64,000 nt of DNA from Streptomyces sp. CA-210063 (GCF_024612015.1 NZ_CP102512.1:6014001-6078000); one strand, 5' to 3'; shown: positions 8,962 to 17,722, counted from the stretch's first letter. Made by a program: numbers and translations. Notes: generated by a model from the sequence alone, not told the origin.

Positions 8962-10092
8962 ATGGATCTCGCGTACAGCCCCGAGGAGGAGGAGTTCCGG
9001 GGGCGGCTGCGGGAGTGGCTGGCGAAGGTGCTGCCGACGCTGCCGCCGAAGCCGTCGCCCGACGACTGGCCGGGGCGGCGCGCGTACGACCTCGGCTGGC
9101 AGCGGATGCTGTACGACGCCGGGTACGCCGACGTCCACTGGGACGCCTCCCCGACCGTGCGGCTGATCTTCCTGGAGGAGACGGAGAAGGCGGGCGCGCC
9201 GTATGTGGGTGCGGGCTTCGTCGGGCTGCTGCACGCCGGGCCGACGATCGCCGCCGAGGGCACGGCCGAGCAGCGGGCCCGCTGGCTGCCGTCCATCCTG
9301 CGCGGCGAAGAGGTGTGGTGTCAGGGGTTCAGCGAGCCGGACGCCGGGTCCGACCTCGCGGCGCTGCGCACGCGCGCGCGTAGGGACGGCGACGCGTACG
9401 TGGTGAGCGGGTCGAAGATCTGGACCTCGCACGCCGAAGTCGCCGACTGGTGCGAGCTGTTGGTGCGGACGGACACCTCGGCGCCCAAGCACCGGGGGAT
9501 CTCCTGGCTCGCGATGCCCATGGACGCGCCCGGCGTGACCGTACGGCCCCTGCGCACCCTCGCCGGCTCCACCGAGTTCGCCGAGGTCTTCCTCGACGAG
9601 GTGCGGGTGCCGGTCGCCAACCGGGTCGGGGAGGAGAACGACGGCTGGCGCGTGACCATGGTGACCCTGTCGTACGAGCGCGGGACCGCCTTCGTGGGGG
9701 AAGTGGTCGCCTGTCGGCGGGTGTTGGGGGAGGTCGCGCGGGAGGCGCGGGTGAACGGGCGGTGGGACGACGCCGGTGTCCGGCGGCGGCTGGGGCGGCT
9801 GAACGCCGAGTTCCGGGCGCTGTGGCGGCTCACGCAGTGGAACGTGAGTGAGGCGGAGGCCTCCGGAGGGGTGCCGGGGGTGGGGGGGTCGGTTTTCAAG
9901 CTGAGGTACTCGCGTGTGCGTCAGGAGTTGTACGACGTGGCCGCGGATGTTCTGGGGCCGGGTGCGCTCGATCTCGGGCGGCCGTGGGTTCTTGATCGGC
10001 TCAGTTCGTTGTCGTACACGATCGCGGCGGGGACGTCGGAGATTCAGCGGAACATCGTGGGAGAGCGGATCTTGGGGCTGCCCAAGGGGTGA
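8962..10092 (+). CDS. Acyl-CoA dehydrogenase, long (FAD-binding) subunit type
   Basis: A 376-residue FadE-like flavoenzyme for alpha,beta-desaturation of an acyl-CoA. It shows the signature WCQGFSEPDAGSDLAALRT, the substrate/flavin segment GSKIWTSHAEVADWCELLVRT and the C-terminal FAD-binding end GTSEIQRNIVGERILGLPK. Together with the shorter dehydrogenase at 10246 it makes the long/short pair seen in the alpha2-beta2 acyl-CoA dehydrogenases of actinobacterial steroid side-chain catabolism. The gap to the amidohydrolase is only 13 bp. A 153-bp gap holding a repeat separates it from its partner. Confidence 0.92.
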   Translation: MDLAYSPEEEEFRGRLREWLAKVLPTLPPKPSPDDWPGRRAYDLGWQRMLYDAGYADVHWDASPTVRLIFLEETEKAGAPYVGAGFVGLLHAGPTIAAEGTAEQRARWLPSILRGEEVWCQGFSEPDAGSDLAALRTRARRDGDAYVVSGSKIWTSHAEVADWCELLVRTDTSAPKHRGISWLAMPMDAPGVTVRPLRTLAGSTEFAEVFLDEVRVPVANRVGEENDGWRVTMVTLSYERGTAFVGEVVACRRVLGEVAREARVNGRWDDAGVRRRLGRLNAEFRALWRLTQWNVSEAEASGGVPGVGGSVFKLRYSRVRQELYDVAADVLGPGALDLGRPWVLDRLSSLSYTIAAGTSEIQRNIVGERILGLPKG

Positions 10093-10155
10093 CGGTGGGG
10101 CGCCTGATGGGCTGGGGGTGTTGTGGATTCGCGGCTGCGGGTTGGGTGTGGCTGA

Positions 10156-10206
10156 TCGCGCCCACGCGGCGGAGCCGCATGTCGATACAGCCCCGCGCCC
10201 CTTAAA
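10156..10206. repeat. Interrupted copy of the intergenic repeat, with an internal hairpin
   Basis: The family block starts TCGCGC and resumes AGCCCCGCGCCCCT, but about 27 bp are inserted between the two parts. The insert contains a perfect GCGGC-GGA-GCCGC hairpin at 10166-10178. The preceding sequence GTGTGGCTGATCGCGC is shared with the copy at 458, so the family extends upstream of the arm. It lies between the two dehydrogenase genes. Confidence 0.7.
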
Positions 10207-10245
10207 GGCAGGTCGTGCTCGGCGTTGATAAGGGGCTGTTGCCGT

Positions 10246-11130
10246 ATGCGGTTTCAACTGACCGAGGATCAGCGGGCGTTGCGGGACGGGGTGCGAGGGC
10301 TGTTGGCGCGGCTCTTCGGGTCGGAGGCGTTGTGGGCGGCCGTTGACGGGGGTGGGCTGGACCGGGGGCTGTGGCGGGAGTTGGGGGCGGCCGGGTTCTT
10401 CGGGTTGCGGTTGGCGGAGGCGGAGGGCGGGGTCGGACTCGGGCTGCCGGAGGCGGTGTTGGTGTTCGAGGAGGCGGGACGGGTGCTGCTGCCCGGGCCG
10501 CTGGTGGCCACGCATCTCGCGGCGGGTGTCGTGCCGGGGGCGGCGACCGGGGAGGTCGTGGTGACCGCCGTCGGGGGTGGGGAGCTGGTGGAGTGGCTGG
10601 ACGAGGCGGATGTGGTGGTGGGGGACGCGGCCGGGGCGGTCGCGTTGCGGTCGGTCGACCCGTTGACGCCGTTGCACCGGGTGCCGGCGGGTGTCTCTGC
10701 TGCCCGCCCGGGTGATCTCTTCGTGCTGCTCACCGCGGCCGAGCAGTTGGGCACGGCCGTCCGGGCCTGTGAGCTGGCGGTGCAACACGCGCGGACGCGG
10801 GAGCAGTTCGGGCGGCCGATCGGGGCGTTCCAGGCGGTCAAGCATCTGTGCGCGGAGTTGCTGGTGCGGGTGGAGGTGGCGCGGGCGGCGGTGTACGCGG
10901 CGGCCGTGACCGCCGATCCGGTGGACATCGCGGCGGCTCGGCTGCTGGCCGACGAGGCGGCGGTGCGCGGCGCGCGCGACTGTCTTCAGGTGCACGGCGG
11001 TATGGGATTCACCTGGGAGGCCGACGTACATCTGTGTCTGAAGCGCGCGTGGGTGCGGGCAGAACGTGGCGGATCAATCACGGAGAGTGAGGAGTTGTTG
11101 GCGGGGGAGCTGCTGGCCGAGGCGGGCTGA
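10246..11130 (+). CDS. Acyl-CoA dehydrogenase, short partner subunit type
   Basis: A 294-residue protein of the acyl-CoA dehydrogenase family, shorter than the usual 380. The conserved C-terminal segment RTREQFGRPIGAFQAVKH is present, followed by QVHGGMGFTWE, but the middle beta-domain is reduced and the WCQGxSEPxAGSD signature is absent. This is the form of the second subunit in heteromeric actinobacterial dehydrogenases, so it probably pairs with the product of the gene just upstream. ATG at 10246 has AAGGGG ten bases before it. An upstream TTG at 10225 is in frame but less likely. Confidence 0.85.
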   Translation: MRFQLTEDQRALRDGVRGLLARLFGSEALWAAVDGGGLDRGLWRELGAAGFFGLRLAEAEGGVGLGLPEAVLVFEEAGRVLLPGPLVATHLAAGVVPGAATGEVVVTAVGGGELVEWLDEADVVVGDAAGAVALRSVDPLTPLHRVPAGVSAARPGDLFVLLTAAEQLGTAVRACELAVQHARTREQFGRPIGAFQAVKHLCAELLVRVEVARAAVYAAAVTADPVDIAAARLLADEAAVRGARDCLQVHGGMGFTWEADVHLCLKRAWVRAERGGSITESEELLAGELLAEAG

Positions 11131-11644
11131 TCGCGCTGACCAGGATGGGAAGCGAAATGTGTGGCAGGGCTTCGGCCGAATGTCGCGGAACGTGGCATAC
11201 CGGAATTACCGAGCGTTGATACCGGGTTGTGTCCTAGGTGTGACTTGTCACGGCCTGGAGTCGGAGTCGTACTCCGGTACCTTCTGGGGGATGCGAGTGG
11301 TTCAGAGGTCGAGCCGAGCCGGTGTTGCCCCTGTGGCGGCCCCGGATCCGGCGGTGCCTGCCGCTCGTGAAGTGGGCCGGAGTCTCATCGCTCCGGTCTG
11401 TTCGACTCCCCGCGATGAGCGTCGCACAGTATGCCGTATGCGTACTCCTTCGCGCTGGAATATGCCCGAAGCGCTTGTTGGGGTGACTGTACGTCAACCA
11501 TGCTGTCCGGTAAGGGGATCACGTTCCGTGATCCCGGTGCCGATGGTGTCGACGGCGGTGGCGTCGGCCAGGCAGCAGATGACCACGATCGTGGCCCCTG
11601 AGGGGCGTGCGGCGATGTGTCCGCCGGTTCGGATGGTGTGAGCG
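11131..11644. other. 514-bp region without a firm gene; holds a perfect dyad
   Basis: The region separates the dehydrogenase operon from the HATPase gene. A frame stays open across it and ends at 11641, three bases before the next start, possibly coding from an ATG at 11291 (116 residues, Arg/Val-rich). It has no separate ribosome-binding site and no recognised domain. A strong palindrome at 11515-11535 falls inside, so I treat the stretch as mainly regulatory. Box-like TGACT-GTA-CGTCA at 11484-11496 is a weak match to the catabolic operator. Confidence 0.45.
11515..11535. promoter_or_regulatory. 21-bp perfect palindrome upstream of the HATPase gene
   Basis: Nine-base arms GGGATCACG and CGTGATCCC are separated by TTC. 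The symmetry is exact and the site lies 110 bp before the GTG of the anti-sigma-like ATPase gene. It is different from the TGACG-N3-CGTCA box and could bind a dimeric repressor. Confidence 0.5.
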
Positions 11645-12223
11645 GTGCAGGTGCTTCAAGTGCAGCTGGAGATCCGGCCCGACCCCTCAGAGGTGGGTCG
11701 TGCGCGGAGATGGGCCCGTTCACGGCTCGCCGGGGCCGGGATAGGAGTTGACGAACCGCTCGCCGAGACGCTGATCCTCCTCGTCTCCGAGCTGGTCACC
11801 AACGCGGTCGTCCACACCGGGCGTCCGGCGGTGCTGCGGTTGCTGCTGTCCGGCCTCCGGGACGGCTCGATCGGCAAGGTCCGCCTCGAAGTCGCCGACA
11901 CCAGCGCGTGCCCGCCGACACCGCGGTGCGCCGACGGTGACGAGACGGGCGGGCGTGGCCTTGCCCTCGTCGAGGTCCTCGCCGACCGCTGGGGCTGGTC
12001 CTACGAGGGCGTCGGCAAGCACATCTGGTGCGAGCTGGACCGGGTCGTGCCGGGGGTGGCCGGGGCGGTGGGTGTCTCGGATGCGTCCGGTGGGGCGCCG
12101 GCTGCGGGGGGCGGGGTAGTCACCCCTGCCGTCTATCCGGCGTGCAGCGCGGTGACGGGGGTCGCGGCGGTGACTCGGGAGGGGCTGGCGGTGCGCGAGG
12201 GGTTGGCGTACGAGGTGGTCTAG
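11645..12223 (+). CDS. HATPase_c (SpoIIAB/RsbW-like) regulatory protein
   Basis: A 192-residue cytosolic protein with the GHKL ATPase fold of anti-sigma factor kinases. The N box is LVSELVTNAVVHTG (about residues 45-58) and the G1/G2 region is DETGGRGLALVEVLADRWGW (about 99-118), as in the many streptomycete paralogues that phosphorylate STAS antagonists. The last 50 residues are an Ala/Val/Gly-rich tail not typical of the family. Start is GTG at 11645, three bases after the end of an upstream open frame. Three 19-bp tandem repeats overlap the stop, so the C-terminal residues come from repeat sequence. Confidence 0.82.
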   Translation: MQVLQVQLEIRPDPSEVGRARRWARSRLAGAGIGVDEPLAETLILLVSELVTNAVVHTGRPAVLRLLLSGLRDGSIGKVRLEVADTSACPPTPRCADGDETGGRGLALVEVLADRWGWSYEGVGKHIWCELDRVVPGVAGAVGVSDASGGAPAAGGGVVTPAVYPACSAVTGVAAVTREGLAVREGLAYEVV

Positions 12224-12267
12224 TTCGTGCGAGGTGGTCTGGTTCGTGCGAGGTGGTCTGATTCGTG
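12211..12267. repeat. Three tandem 19-bp repeats over the stop codon
   Basis: Units at 12211-12229, 12230-12248 and 12249-12267 follow CGAGGTGGTCTGGTTCGTG with one variable position each. The first unit contains the TAG stop of the HATPase gene. The pattern suggests recent slippage. Confidence 0.85.
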
Positions 12268-12821
12268 GCGGCCGGGGGCCGGTGTGCAGTGGGCCGGGGT
12301 GCGGTGGGCCGGGGGTCGGTCGTGCTTTCCGGCGCTTGCAGGGTGCCGCTGCGCCCACCCGTGCCGCCCTTGGCGGCACGATTGCCCGCAGCAGTGACAG
12401 GCGGGTCTGTCGTGTCCTCCCGAGCTATTGGGCGCATGGGTCGCCCGACCCTCGTCGCGTTGGCGCCGCACGCGCCTGCGCGTCGGCGCACGGCGGTGAG
12501 CGGCTCGGCGGGGGTAGCCGAAACGTGCGCCGGGACGTGCTTCCGTACGCACCGTCGCCATGCGGGTTTTGCCCGGCTGATCCCTGAACGGGTGTTGACG
12601 CGTCGTGTCCGTTTGATCACGCTTGTGGTCAGCGATTCGCCGCGAGGGGACGACGAGGGTCTGGGTGACGGAGGCCCTCGACGAGCGTGGGTCGTGTTTC
12701 GGCGTCGGCTCCCGACTGGGCCCAGGGAGCGGGGCGGGTACGCCGAGGCTGGATGGCGGCGCGCGGTGCCGTGCTCGGGGCGGGCAGCAGCGCGCCGCCA
12801 GCCGACCCGGGGAACAGAGGC
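12224..12821. other. 598-bp region with no recognisable gene
   Basis: Apart from the 19-bp repeats at its left end, I find no frame with a ribosome-binding site, a recognised domain or streptomycete codon bias. It lies downstream of both flanking genes (convergent). No clear terminator hairpin was found. Confidence 0.5.
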
Positions 12822-13763
12822 TCACAAGAGGGCGACCGGCGCCACCGGCGTGCCCGTGGCGCCGACGAACGGCTCGGGCATCGCCGAGAGCAGGAAGTCG
12901 TACCGCCCAAGTTGTCCACAGGCTGTGGACAACTCTTCCAGATTCCAGTTCTGCCCCTGCGGCATGCCCATCTCGACCAGGTGGAGCGCGTGCACCGGCA
13001 GCCACAGACCCTCGATCTCCGGCGGGAAGATCTCGAACGTCAGGGTGTCATTGGCGACGGCGGCGACATCGCGCGCGTGGAACCACTCCGGGGCGCGGAG
13101 CGAGAGCCCCGGTGACGGGAAGGCGTATGCGTGCTTGTCGCCGGCGAGGTAGGTCCGGATCTGCCCGGTGCGGACGAGGACGATGTCGCCCGCGCGGACC
13201 CGGGTGCCCGCCAACTCCTCGGCCGCGTCCAGGTCTTCGGGGATGACCGCGTGATCGCCGGGGAGGCGGTCGTCGCTACGGCCCAGGGCTCGCGGAATGT
13301 CCAGAAGGACACCGCGCGAGACGATGTGCCGTGCCTTGTCGATACCGGCGAAGGTCGCGCCGCCGTGCGGGGTGATCGTGTCCGCCGGGCGGCCGTTGTA
13401 GATCCGGCCCGAGTGCGAGACATGGGGCAGCGCGTCCCAGTGGGTGGCCGCCTGGAGCCCCATCGTCACGACGTCGTCGCTGCACGCGACCGTGCCCGGG
13501 CCGAAGATCTCCTGGTTGATCTGCACCATGGTGTGCAGGGGGTTCACCCGGCCCGGCATCATCCCCGTCTGCACGCCGTCCTGTCGCAGCGGCAACGCGA
13601 GCGGCACGCGACGGCCGGAACGGACGGCGGCCGCGGCCTCCCGTACGACCTCGTCGGTGATCAGGTTGAGGGTGCCGATCTCGTCGTCCGGACCCCAACG
13701 CCCCCAGTTGTTCACGCGCTTGGCGATGTCGGTGAACGCGGTGAACTCCGTGGGCGATGACAT
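12822..13763 (-). CDS. Cyclase-family (kynurenine-formamidase-like) metal hydrolase
   Basis: A 313-residue member of the cyclase family, metal-dependent hydrolases acting on amides, esters or lactones. The metal motif of the family (HxGTHxD) appears as THWDALPHVSH near residues 108-118, with further conserved RGVLLDIPRA and RAGDIVLVRTGQ segments. The N-terminus NNWGRWGPDDEIGTLNLIT is typical of the group. ATG with GGGGAGG five bases upstream. The gene is transcribed divergently from the SDR across a 147-bp region holding two strong and one degraded operator-like boxes. A role in opening a ring or lactone in the same pathway is an inference. Confidence 0.88.
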   Translation of the reverse strand: MSSPTEFTAFTDIAKRVNNWGRWGPDDEIGTLNLITDEVVREAAAAVRSGRRVPLALPLRQDGVQTGMMPGRVNPLHTMVQINQEIFGPGTVACSDDVVTMGLQAATHWDALPHVSHSGRIYNGRPADTITPHGGATFAGIDKARHIVSRGVLLDIPRALGRSDDRLPGDHAVIPEDLDAAEELAGTRVRAGDIVLVRTGQIRTYLAGDKHAYAFPSPGLSLRAPEWFHARDVAAVANDTLTFEIFPPEIEGLWLPVHALHLVEMGMPQGQNWNLEELSTACGQLGRYDFLLSAMPEPFVGATGTPVAPVALL

Positions 13764-13794
13764 CGGCCCTCCCCGGGGCTTGTGTGGGTGTATC

Positions 13795-13807
13795 TGACGG
13801 GTCGTAG
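13795..13807. promoter_or_regulatory. Degenerate operator-like half site
   Basis: TGACG-GGT-CGTAG keeps a full left half of the shared box and only part of the right half. It lies about 30 bp upstream of the cyclase-family start. Confidence 0.35.
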
Positions 13808-13822
13808 AATCGCCGTGCGAGC

Positions 13823-13845
13823 AGATCTAACGGACCGTCAGATCT
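13823..13845. promoter_or_regulatory. Operator-like palindrome 1 in the cyclase/SDR divergent promoter
   Basis: The core TAACG-GAC-CGTCA (13828-13840) is embedded in AGATCT/AGATCT flanks, giving a 23-bp dyad with a single mismatched pair. It lies 60 bp from the cyclase start and 66 bp from the SDR start, so it could control both. Confidence 0.75.
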
Positions 13846-13864
13846 AGCCTGACGGGGCCCGGTT

Positions 13865-13884
13865 AGATCTAACGGTCCGTCAGG
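13865..13884. promoter_or_regulatory. Operator-like palindrome 2 in the cyclase/SDR divergent promoter
   Basis: A second copy with core TAACG-GTC-CGTCA (13870-13882), also preceded by AGATC. It lies 26 bp before the SDR start. The centre-to-centre distance to the first site is 42 bp, four helical turns, which allows same-face binding. Confidence 0.75.
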
Positions 13885-13910
13885 AACCGCGATGAGGGGA
13901 AGGGGCCGGG

Positions 13911-14834
13911 GTGGGAAACTTCTTGGCAGGGAAGGTCGTCGCCGTCACGGGTGCGGGGCGGGGGATCGGCCGGGCGGTCGCCCTCGGCGCCGCCGCCGAG
14001 GGGGCGCGGGTCGTCGTCAACGACTACGGCGTGTCCGTCGACGGCTCCGAGCCCACCAGTTCCGTCGCCGAGACCGTCGTCAAGGAGATCGAGGCGGCCG
14101 GGGGCGAGGCGGTCGCCGTCGCCGACGACATCTCCACGATGGCGGGCGGACAGCGGGTCGTCGACACGGCCGTCACGACGTACGGGCGGATCGACGGGGT
14201 CGTGTGCGTCGCCGGGATCCTGCGGGAACGGATGCTGTTCAACATGACCGAGGAGGAGTGGGATCCGGTGATCGCCACTCATCTGAAGGGCACGTTCACG
14301 GTGTTCCGGGCCGCGTCAGCCGTCATGCGGAAGCAGCGGGCCGGGACCTTGATCGGGTTCACCAGCGGCAACCACCAGGGGTCCGTCTCGCAGGCCAACT
14401 ACAGCGCGGCCAAGGGCGGGATCATCTCGCTGGTGCGGAGCGCCGCGCTCGGGCTGCACCGGTACGGGGTGACCGCGAACGCGGTGGCGCCGGTCGCGCG
14501 GACGCGGATGTCCGCCGGGGTGCCGGTCGAGTTGACGGAGATCGGTGAGCCGGAGGATGTGGCGGCGTTCGTGGTGTTCCTGCTGTCGGATCGGGCTCGG
14601 GCTCGGGGGGAGCGGATCACCGGGCAGGTGTACACGGTCGCCGGGCCGAAGATCGCGGTGTGGGCGCAGCCGGGGGAGCTGCGCTCGGCGTATGCGGACG
14701 GGGGCTGGACTCCGGAGCGGATCGCGGAGGTTCTGCCGGGGGCGGTGGGGGTGGATCCGATGCCGATGTTGGAGCGGGTGGAGGGGATGGCTCGGGCGGC
14801 GACCGCCGGGGAGCGGCCGAACGCGGGTGCCTAG
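13911..14834 (+). CDS. Short-chain dehydrogenase (MFE-2-like 3-hydroxyacyl-CoA dehydrogenase type)
   Basis: A 307-residue SDR. The NAD(P)-binding motif is TGAGRGIGRAVAL (about residues 14-26); catalytic residues are in FTSGNHQGSV (serine region) and the YSAAK motif. The extra C-terminal 60 residues and the VNDYG motif after strand 2 match the dehydrogenase unit of multifunctional enzyme 2, which oxidises 3-hydroxyacyl-CoA in beta-oxidation. GTG start with a purine-rich GGGGAAGGGG upstream. It probably leads into the acyl-CoA dehydrogenase at 15067, although a repeat-filled 232-bp gap intervenes. Confidence 0.88.
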   Translation: MGNFLAGKVVAVTGAGRGIGRAVALGAAAEGARVVVNDYGVSVDGSEPTSSVAETVVKEIEAAGGEAVAVADDISTMAGGQRVVDTAVTTYGRIDGVVCVAGILRERMLFNMTEEEWDPVIATHLKGTFTVFRAASAVMRKQRAGTLIGFTSGNHQGSVSQANYSAAKGGIISLVRSAALGLHRYGVTANAVAPVARTRMSAGVPVELTEIGEPEDVAAFVVFLLSDRARARGERITGQVYTVAGPKIAVWAQPGELRSAYADGGWTPERIAEVLPGAVGVDPMPMLERVEGMARAATAGERPNAGA

Positions 14835-14883
14835 TGGCTCGGGGGTTCGGGTGGTTTGGCGGGTGCGGGTGTGTGGGGGCTGG

Positions 14884-14979
14884 TCGCGCAGTTCCCCGCG
14901 CCCCTGAAAGACACGGCCCTGCGGGCCGAAAAGCACGGGGCGCAGCCCCTGCTTTTCAGGGGCGCGGGGAACTGCGCGA
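14884..14979. repeat. 96-bp inverted-repeat element, copy A
   Basis: The 26-bp arms (14884-14909 and 14954-14979) are perfect complements built around GCGCAGTTCCCCGCGCC. Between them lie two smaller dyads: GGCCC-TGC-GGGCC and one pairing AAGCA with TGCTT around GGGGC/GCCCC. The whole can fold as a three-way structure. A near-identical copy lies at 51798-51894. It sits between the SDR and the next dehydrogenase and may act as a bidirectional terminator or be a MITE-like repeat. Confidence 0.85.
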
Positions 14980-15066
14980 GCAACCACAACGCACCCGCAG
15001 CTGACGCACCCCCTCGCCTACCCCGCGGCGCGAGGCGGCATCAGCGGTGTTCACCTGGGAGGTGGC

Positions 15067-16221
15067 ATGGACTTCGGGTTCAGTGACGAGGACGAGGCGT
15101 TCCGGGCGGAAGCGAGGGCGTGGCTGGGGGCGCACGCCGGGGTGGGGGAGGACAGGCGGGCCTGGGAACGGACGCTGGGGGCCGCCGGGTGGATCGGGAT
15201 CGGCTGGGGCGAGGGCGGGTACGGGAATCGGACCGCCACGCTCATTCAGCAGGTTGTCTGGGCCGAGGAGTACGCGCGGGCCGGGGTGCCCGCGCGGTCG
15301 GGGCATATCGGGGAGAAGCTGCTGGCGCCGACCCTGATCGCCTATGGAAGCGAGGAGCAGAAGGGGCGGTTTCTGCCGGCGATCGCGCGGGGCGAGGAGC
15401 TCTGGTGCCAGGGGTACAGCGAGCCGGGGGCCGGGTCGGATCTCGCCGGCGTACGGACGAAGGCGGAGCGGGCGGCGGACGGGTCGTACCGCGTCACCGG
15501 GCAGAAGATCTGGACCTCGCTGGCGCATGAGGCCGACTGGTGTTTTGTGCTGGCCCGTACCGAGGCGGGGTCCAGGCGCCACCACGGGCTGTCGCTGCTG
15601 CTCGTGCCGATGGACCAGCCGGGGCGGATCGAGGTACGGCCGATCCGGCAGATGACCGGGACGAGCGAGTTCAACGAGGTGTTCTTCGACGGGGCGCACG
15701 CCCGCGCGGAGCACGTGGTCGGCGGCGAGGGGAACGGCTGGCGGGTCGCCATGGGGCTCCTCGGCTTCGAGCGCGGAGTGTCGACCCTCGCCCAACAGAT
15801 CGGGTTCGAGAAGGAGTTGGGGGACGTCGTACGGGCTGCCGTGGACAGCGGGGCCGCGGACGATCCCGTCGTACGCGACCGTCTCGTACGGCAGTGGGCC
15901 GAGCTGCGCGTGATGCGGTGGAACGCCCTGCGGACGCTCGGGGGGCTGGAGGGAGGCGCGGAGCCGGGTGCGCCGAGTGTGGCCAAGTTGCTGTGGGGGC
16001 GGTGGCATCGGCGGCTCGGGGAGCTGGCGATGGAGGTGCGGGGCGCGGGGGCGGCGGTCGGGCCACGGGAGTGGTCGGTGGAGGAGCCGTACGCACTCGA
16101 TCCGTTCCAGCATCTGTTCCTGTTCAGCCGGGCCGACACCATCTACGGCGGTTCGGACGAGGTGCAGCGCACGATCATCGCCGAGCGGGTGCTCGGTCTG
16201 CCGAAGGAGCCGAGAGGCTGA
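15067..16221 (+). CDS. Acyl-CoA dehydrogenase
   Basis: A 384-residue FadE-like flavoenzyme. Signatures: WCQGYSEPGAGSDLAGVRT, then TGQKIWTSLAHEADWCFVL, and a complete C-terminal flavin motif GGSDEVQRTIIAERVLGLPK. The TIYGGSDEVQR ending groups it with actinobacterial dehydrogenases for branched or polycyclic acyl-CoA. The usual short partner is not adjacent. ATG with GGGAGGTGGC upstream. The alcohol dehydrogenase follows 16 bp downstream, so the two are co-transcribed. Confidence 0.92.
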   Translation: MDFGFSDEDEAFRAEARAWLGAHAGVGEDRRAWERTLGAAGWIGIGWGEGGYGNRTATLIQQVVWAEEYARAGVPARSGHIGEKLLAPTLIAYGSEEQKGRFLPAIARGEELWCQGYSEPGAGSDLAGVRTKAERAADGSYRVTGQKIWTSLAHEADWCFVLARTEAGSRRHHGLSLLLVPMDQPGRIEVRPIRQMTGTSEFNEVFFDGAHARAEHVVGGEGNGWRVAMGLLGFERGVSTLAQQIGFEKELGDVVRAAVDSGAADDPVVRDRLVRQWAELRVMRWNALRTLGGLEGGAEPGAPSVAKLLWGRWHRRLGELAMEVRGAGAAVGPREWSVEEPYALDPFQHLFLFSRADTIYGGSDEVQRTIIAERVLGLPKEPRG

Positions 16222-16237
16222 GCTGAGGGGTGGAGCC

Positions 16238-17287
16238 ATGCGCGGAGTGGTGTTCGACGGGACGCGGGCCGAGGTCGTCGACGACCTGGACGTACGGGAC
16301 CCGGGACCGGGCGAGGTGCGGGTGGCCGTGTCGGCCGCCGGGCTCTGCCACAGCGACCTGTCGGTGGTGGACGGGACCATACCCTTCCCCGTTCCCGTGG
16401 TGTTGGGGCATGAGGGAGCGGGGGTCGTCGAGGCGGTGGGCGCGGGGGTCCGGCATGTCCGGCCTGGGGACCATGTCGCCCTGTCCACCCTCGCCAACTG
16501 CGGGGCCTGCGCCGACTGCGACCGGGGGCGGCCGACCATGTGCCGTCGGGCGATCGGGCGGCCCACGCGGCCGTTCTCGCGGGGCGGGCGGGAGGTGTTC
16601 CAGTTCGCCGCGAACTCCGCCTTCGCGGAGAAGACGGTGGTCAAGGCCGTGCAGGCCGTACGGATACCGGACGACATTCCGCTGACCTCCGCCGCGCTGA
16701 TCGGGTGCGGGGTGTTGACCGGAGTCGGGGCGGTGCTCAACCGGGCCCGGGTCGACCGGGGGGACGGCGTCGTCGTGATCGGGGCGGGGGGTATCGGGCT
16801 CAACGTCGTACAGGGCGCGCGGATCGCGGGGGCCACGCGGATCGTCGCCGTGGACGCCAACGCGGAGAAGGAGGGGGTGGCGCGGCGGTTCGGGGCCACG
16901 CACTTCCTGACCTCCGTGGAGGGCGTGCGCGACATCCTTCCCACGGGCGCCGACCATGCCTTCGAGTGCGTCGGCCGCGTCGAACTCATCCGCCAGGCGA
17001 TCGACATGCTGGACCGGCGGGGCCAGGCCGTGCTGCTGGGTGTTCCGGCCGCCACCGCCGAGGCGTCCTTCCTCGTCTCCTCCCTCTACCTGGACAAGTC
17101 GATTCTGGGCTGCCGGTACGGGTCGTCGCGGCCGCAGCGGGACATCGCGCTGTACGCCGAGCTGTACCGGGAGGGGCGGCTGCTGCTGGACGAGCTGGTC
17201 ACGGCCACGTATCCGGTGGAGGACTTCGCGAAGGCGGCGGAGGACGCGGGGGAGGGGCGGGTGGCACGGGCGGTGCTGACCTTCTGA
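16238..17287 (+). CDS. Zinc-dependent medium-chain alcohol dehydrogenase
   Basis: A 349-residue MDR enzyme. The catalytic zinc site is GLCHSDLSVVDG with GHEGAGVVEAVG. The structural zinc cysteines are seen in NCGACADCDRGRPTMC, and the cofactor site is VIGAGGIGLNVVQGARIAG followed by VDAN (NAD preference). It resembles class III or mycothiol-type alcohol dehydrogenases oxidising primary alcohols or aldehyde adducts. The ATG at 16238 is preceded by GAGGGGTGGAG. It is the last gene of the SDR-dehydrogenase operon. The substrate is unknown but an alcohol or aldehyde intermediate of the same pathway is plausible. Confidence 0.92.
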   Translation: MRGVVFDGTRAEVVDDLDVRDPGPGEVRVAVSAAGLCHSDLSVVDGTIPFPVPVVLGHEGAGVVEAVGAGVRHVRPGDHVALSTLANCGACADCDRGRPTMCRRAIGRPTRPFSRGGREVFQFAANSAFAEKTVVKAVQAVRIPDDIPLTSAALIGCGVLTGVGAVLNRARVDRGDGVVVIGAGGIGLNVVQGARIAGATRIVAVDANAEKEGVARRFGATHFLTSVEGVRDILPTGADHAFECVGRVELIRQAIDMLDRRGQAVLLGVPAATAEASFLVSSLYLDKSILGCRYGSSRPQRDIALYAELYREGRLLLDELVTATYPVEDFAKAAEDAGEGRVARAVLTF

Positions 17288-17722
17288 CCGCCACACGAAC
17301 ACGTACCCCCGCGTGGTGATGCTGGGGTGATCCAAAAGCGGTCGATCTCGCGCACTCGCCAGCGCGAACCAGTCGGGCCAGACTTGGCGGCCAGGCGCCG
17401 GCCACGTCCTGCTTCCCCGACAGCCGGACTTCGCAGCCAGTGTCCGAGCCCGAAATCGATCGGCCGATGTCCGAACGGAGCCGGCCCTGGAACGAAGAGG
17501 CGGCCAAGGTCATGTCGCCGCTCGGCGCGGGCGGTGAACCGCGCTTCTCGCCAGAGGAGTTGAGGGAATTCCGACAGCCGCGAAAGGCAGGTCGGAATGC
17601 TCGTCTCCACGGTGCCCGCCTCCTACCCTGGAAGGACCGGGAGGGGGGACGACTTCGGCGGCTGACCGTGGTGAGCCGCAGTTGCGTCGGCGATCTCGGA
17701 CCTGTCCATCCGAGAGGACGCC
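17288..17722. other. 435-bp region with no recognisable gene
   Basis: A GTG frame from 17440 runs into the CPBP gene in another frame. It has no ribosome-binding site or recognised domain and I do not call it. The motif GGCGGCCAGGCGCC near 17388 recurs downstream of the CPBP gene near 18550 as GGCGGCCAGGCGCCC, so short related sequences flank that gene. Confidence 0.45.

Noticed and set aside
11066..11641. 191-codon frame ending three bases before the HATPase gene
   Set aside because: No recognised family, overlaps the dehydrogenase gene at its start, and contains a perfect operator-like dyad. Kept only as a note; a coding role from 11291 cannot be excluded.
12220..13005. 261-codon minus-strand open frame
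   Set aside because: Arg/Pro/His-rich composition, antisense to the cyclase-family gene over part of its length, no ribosome-binding site and no domain.
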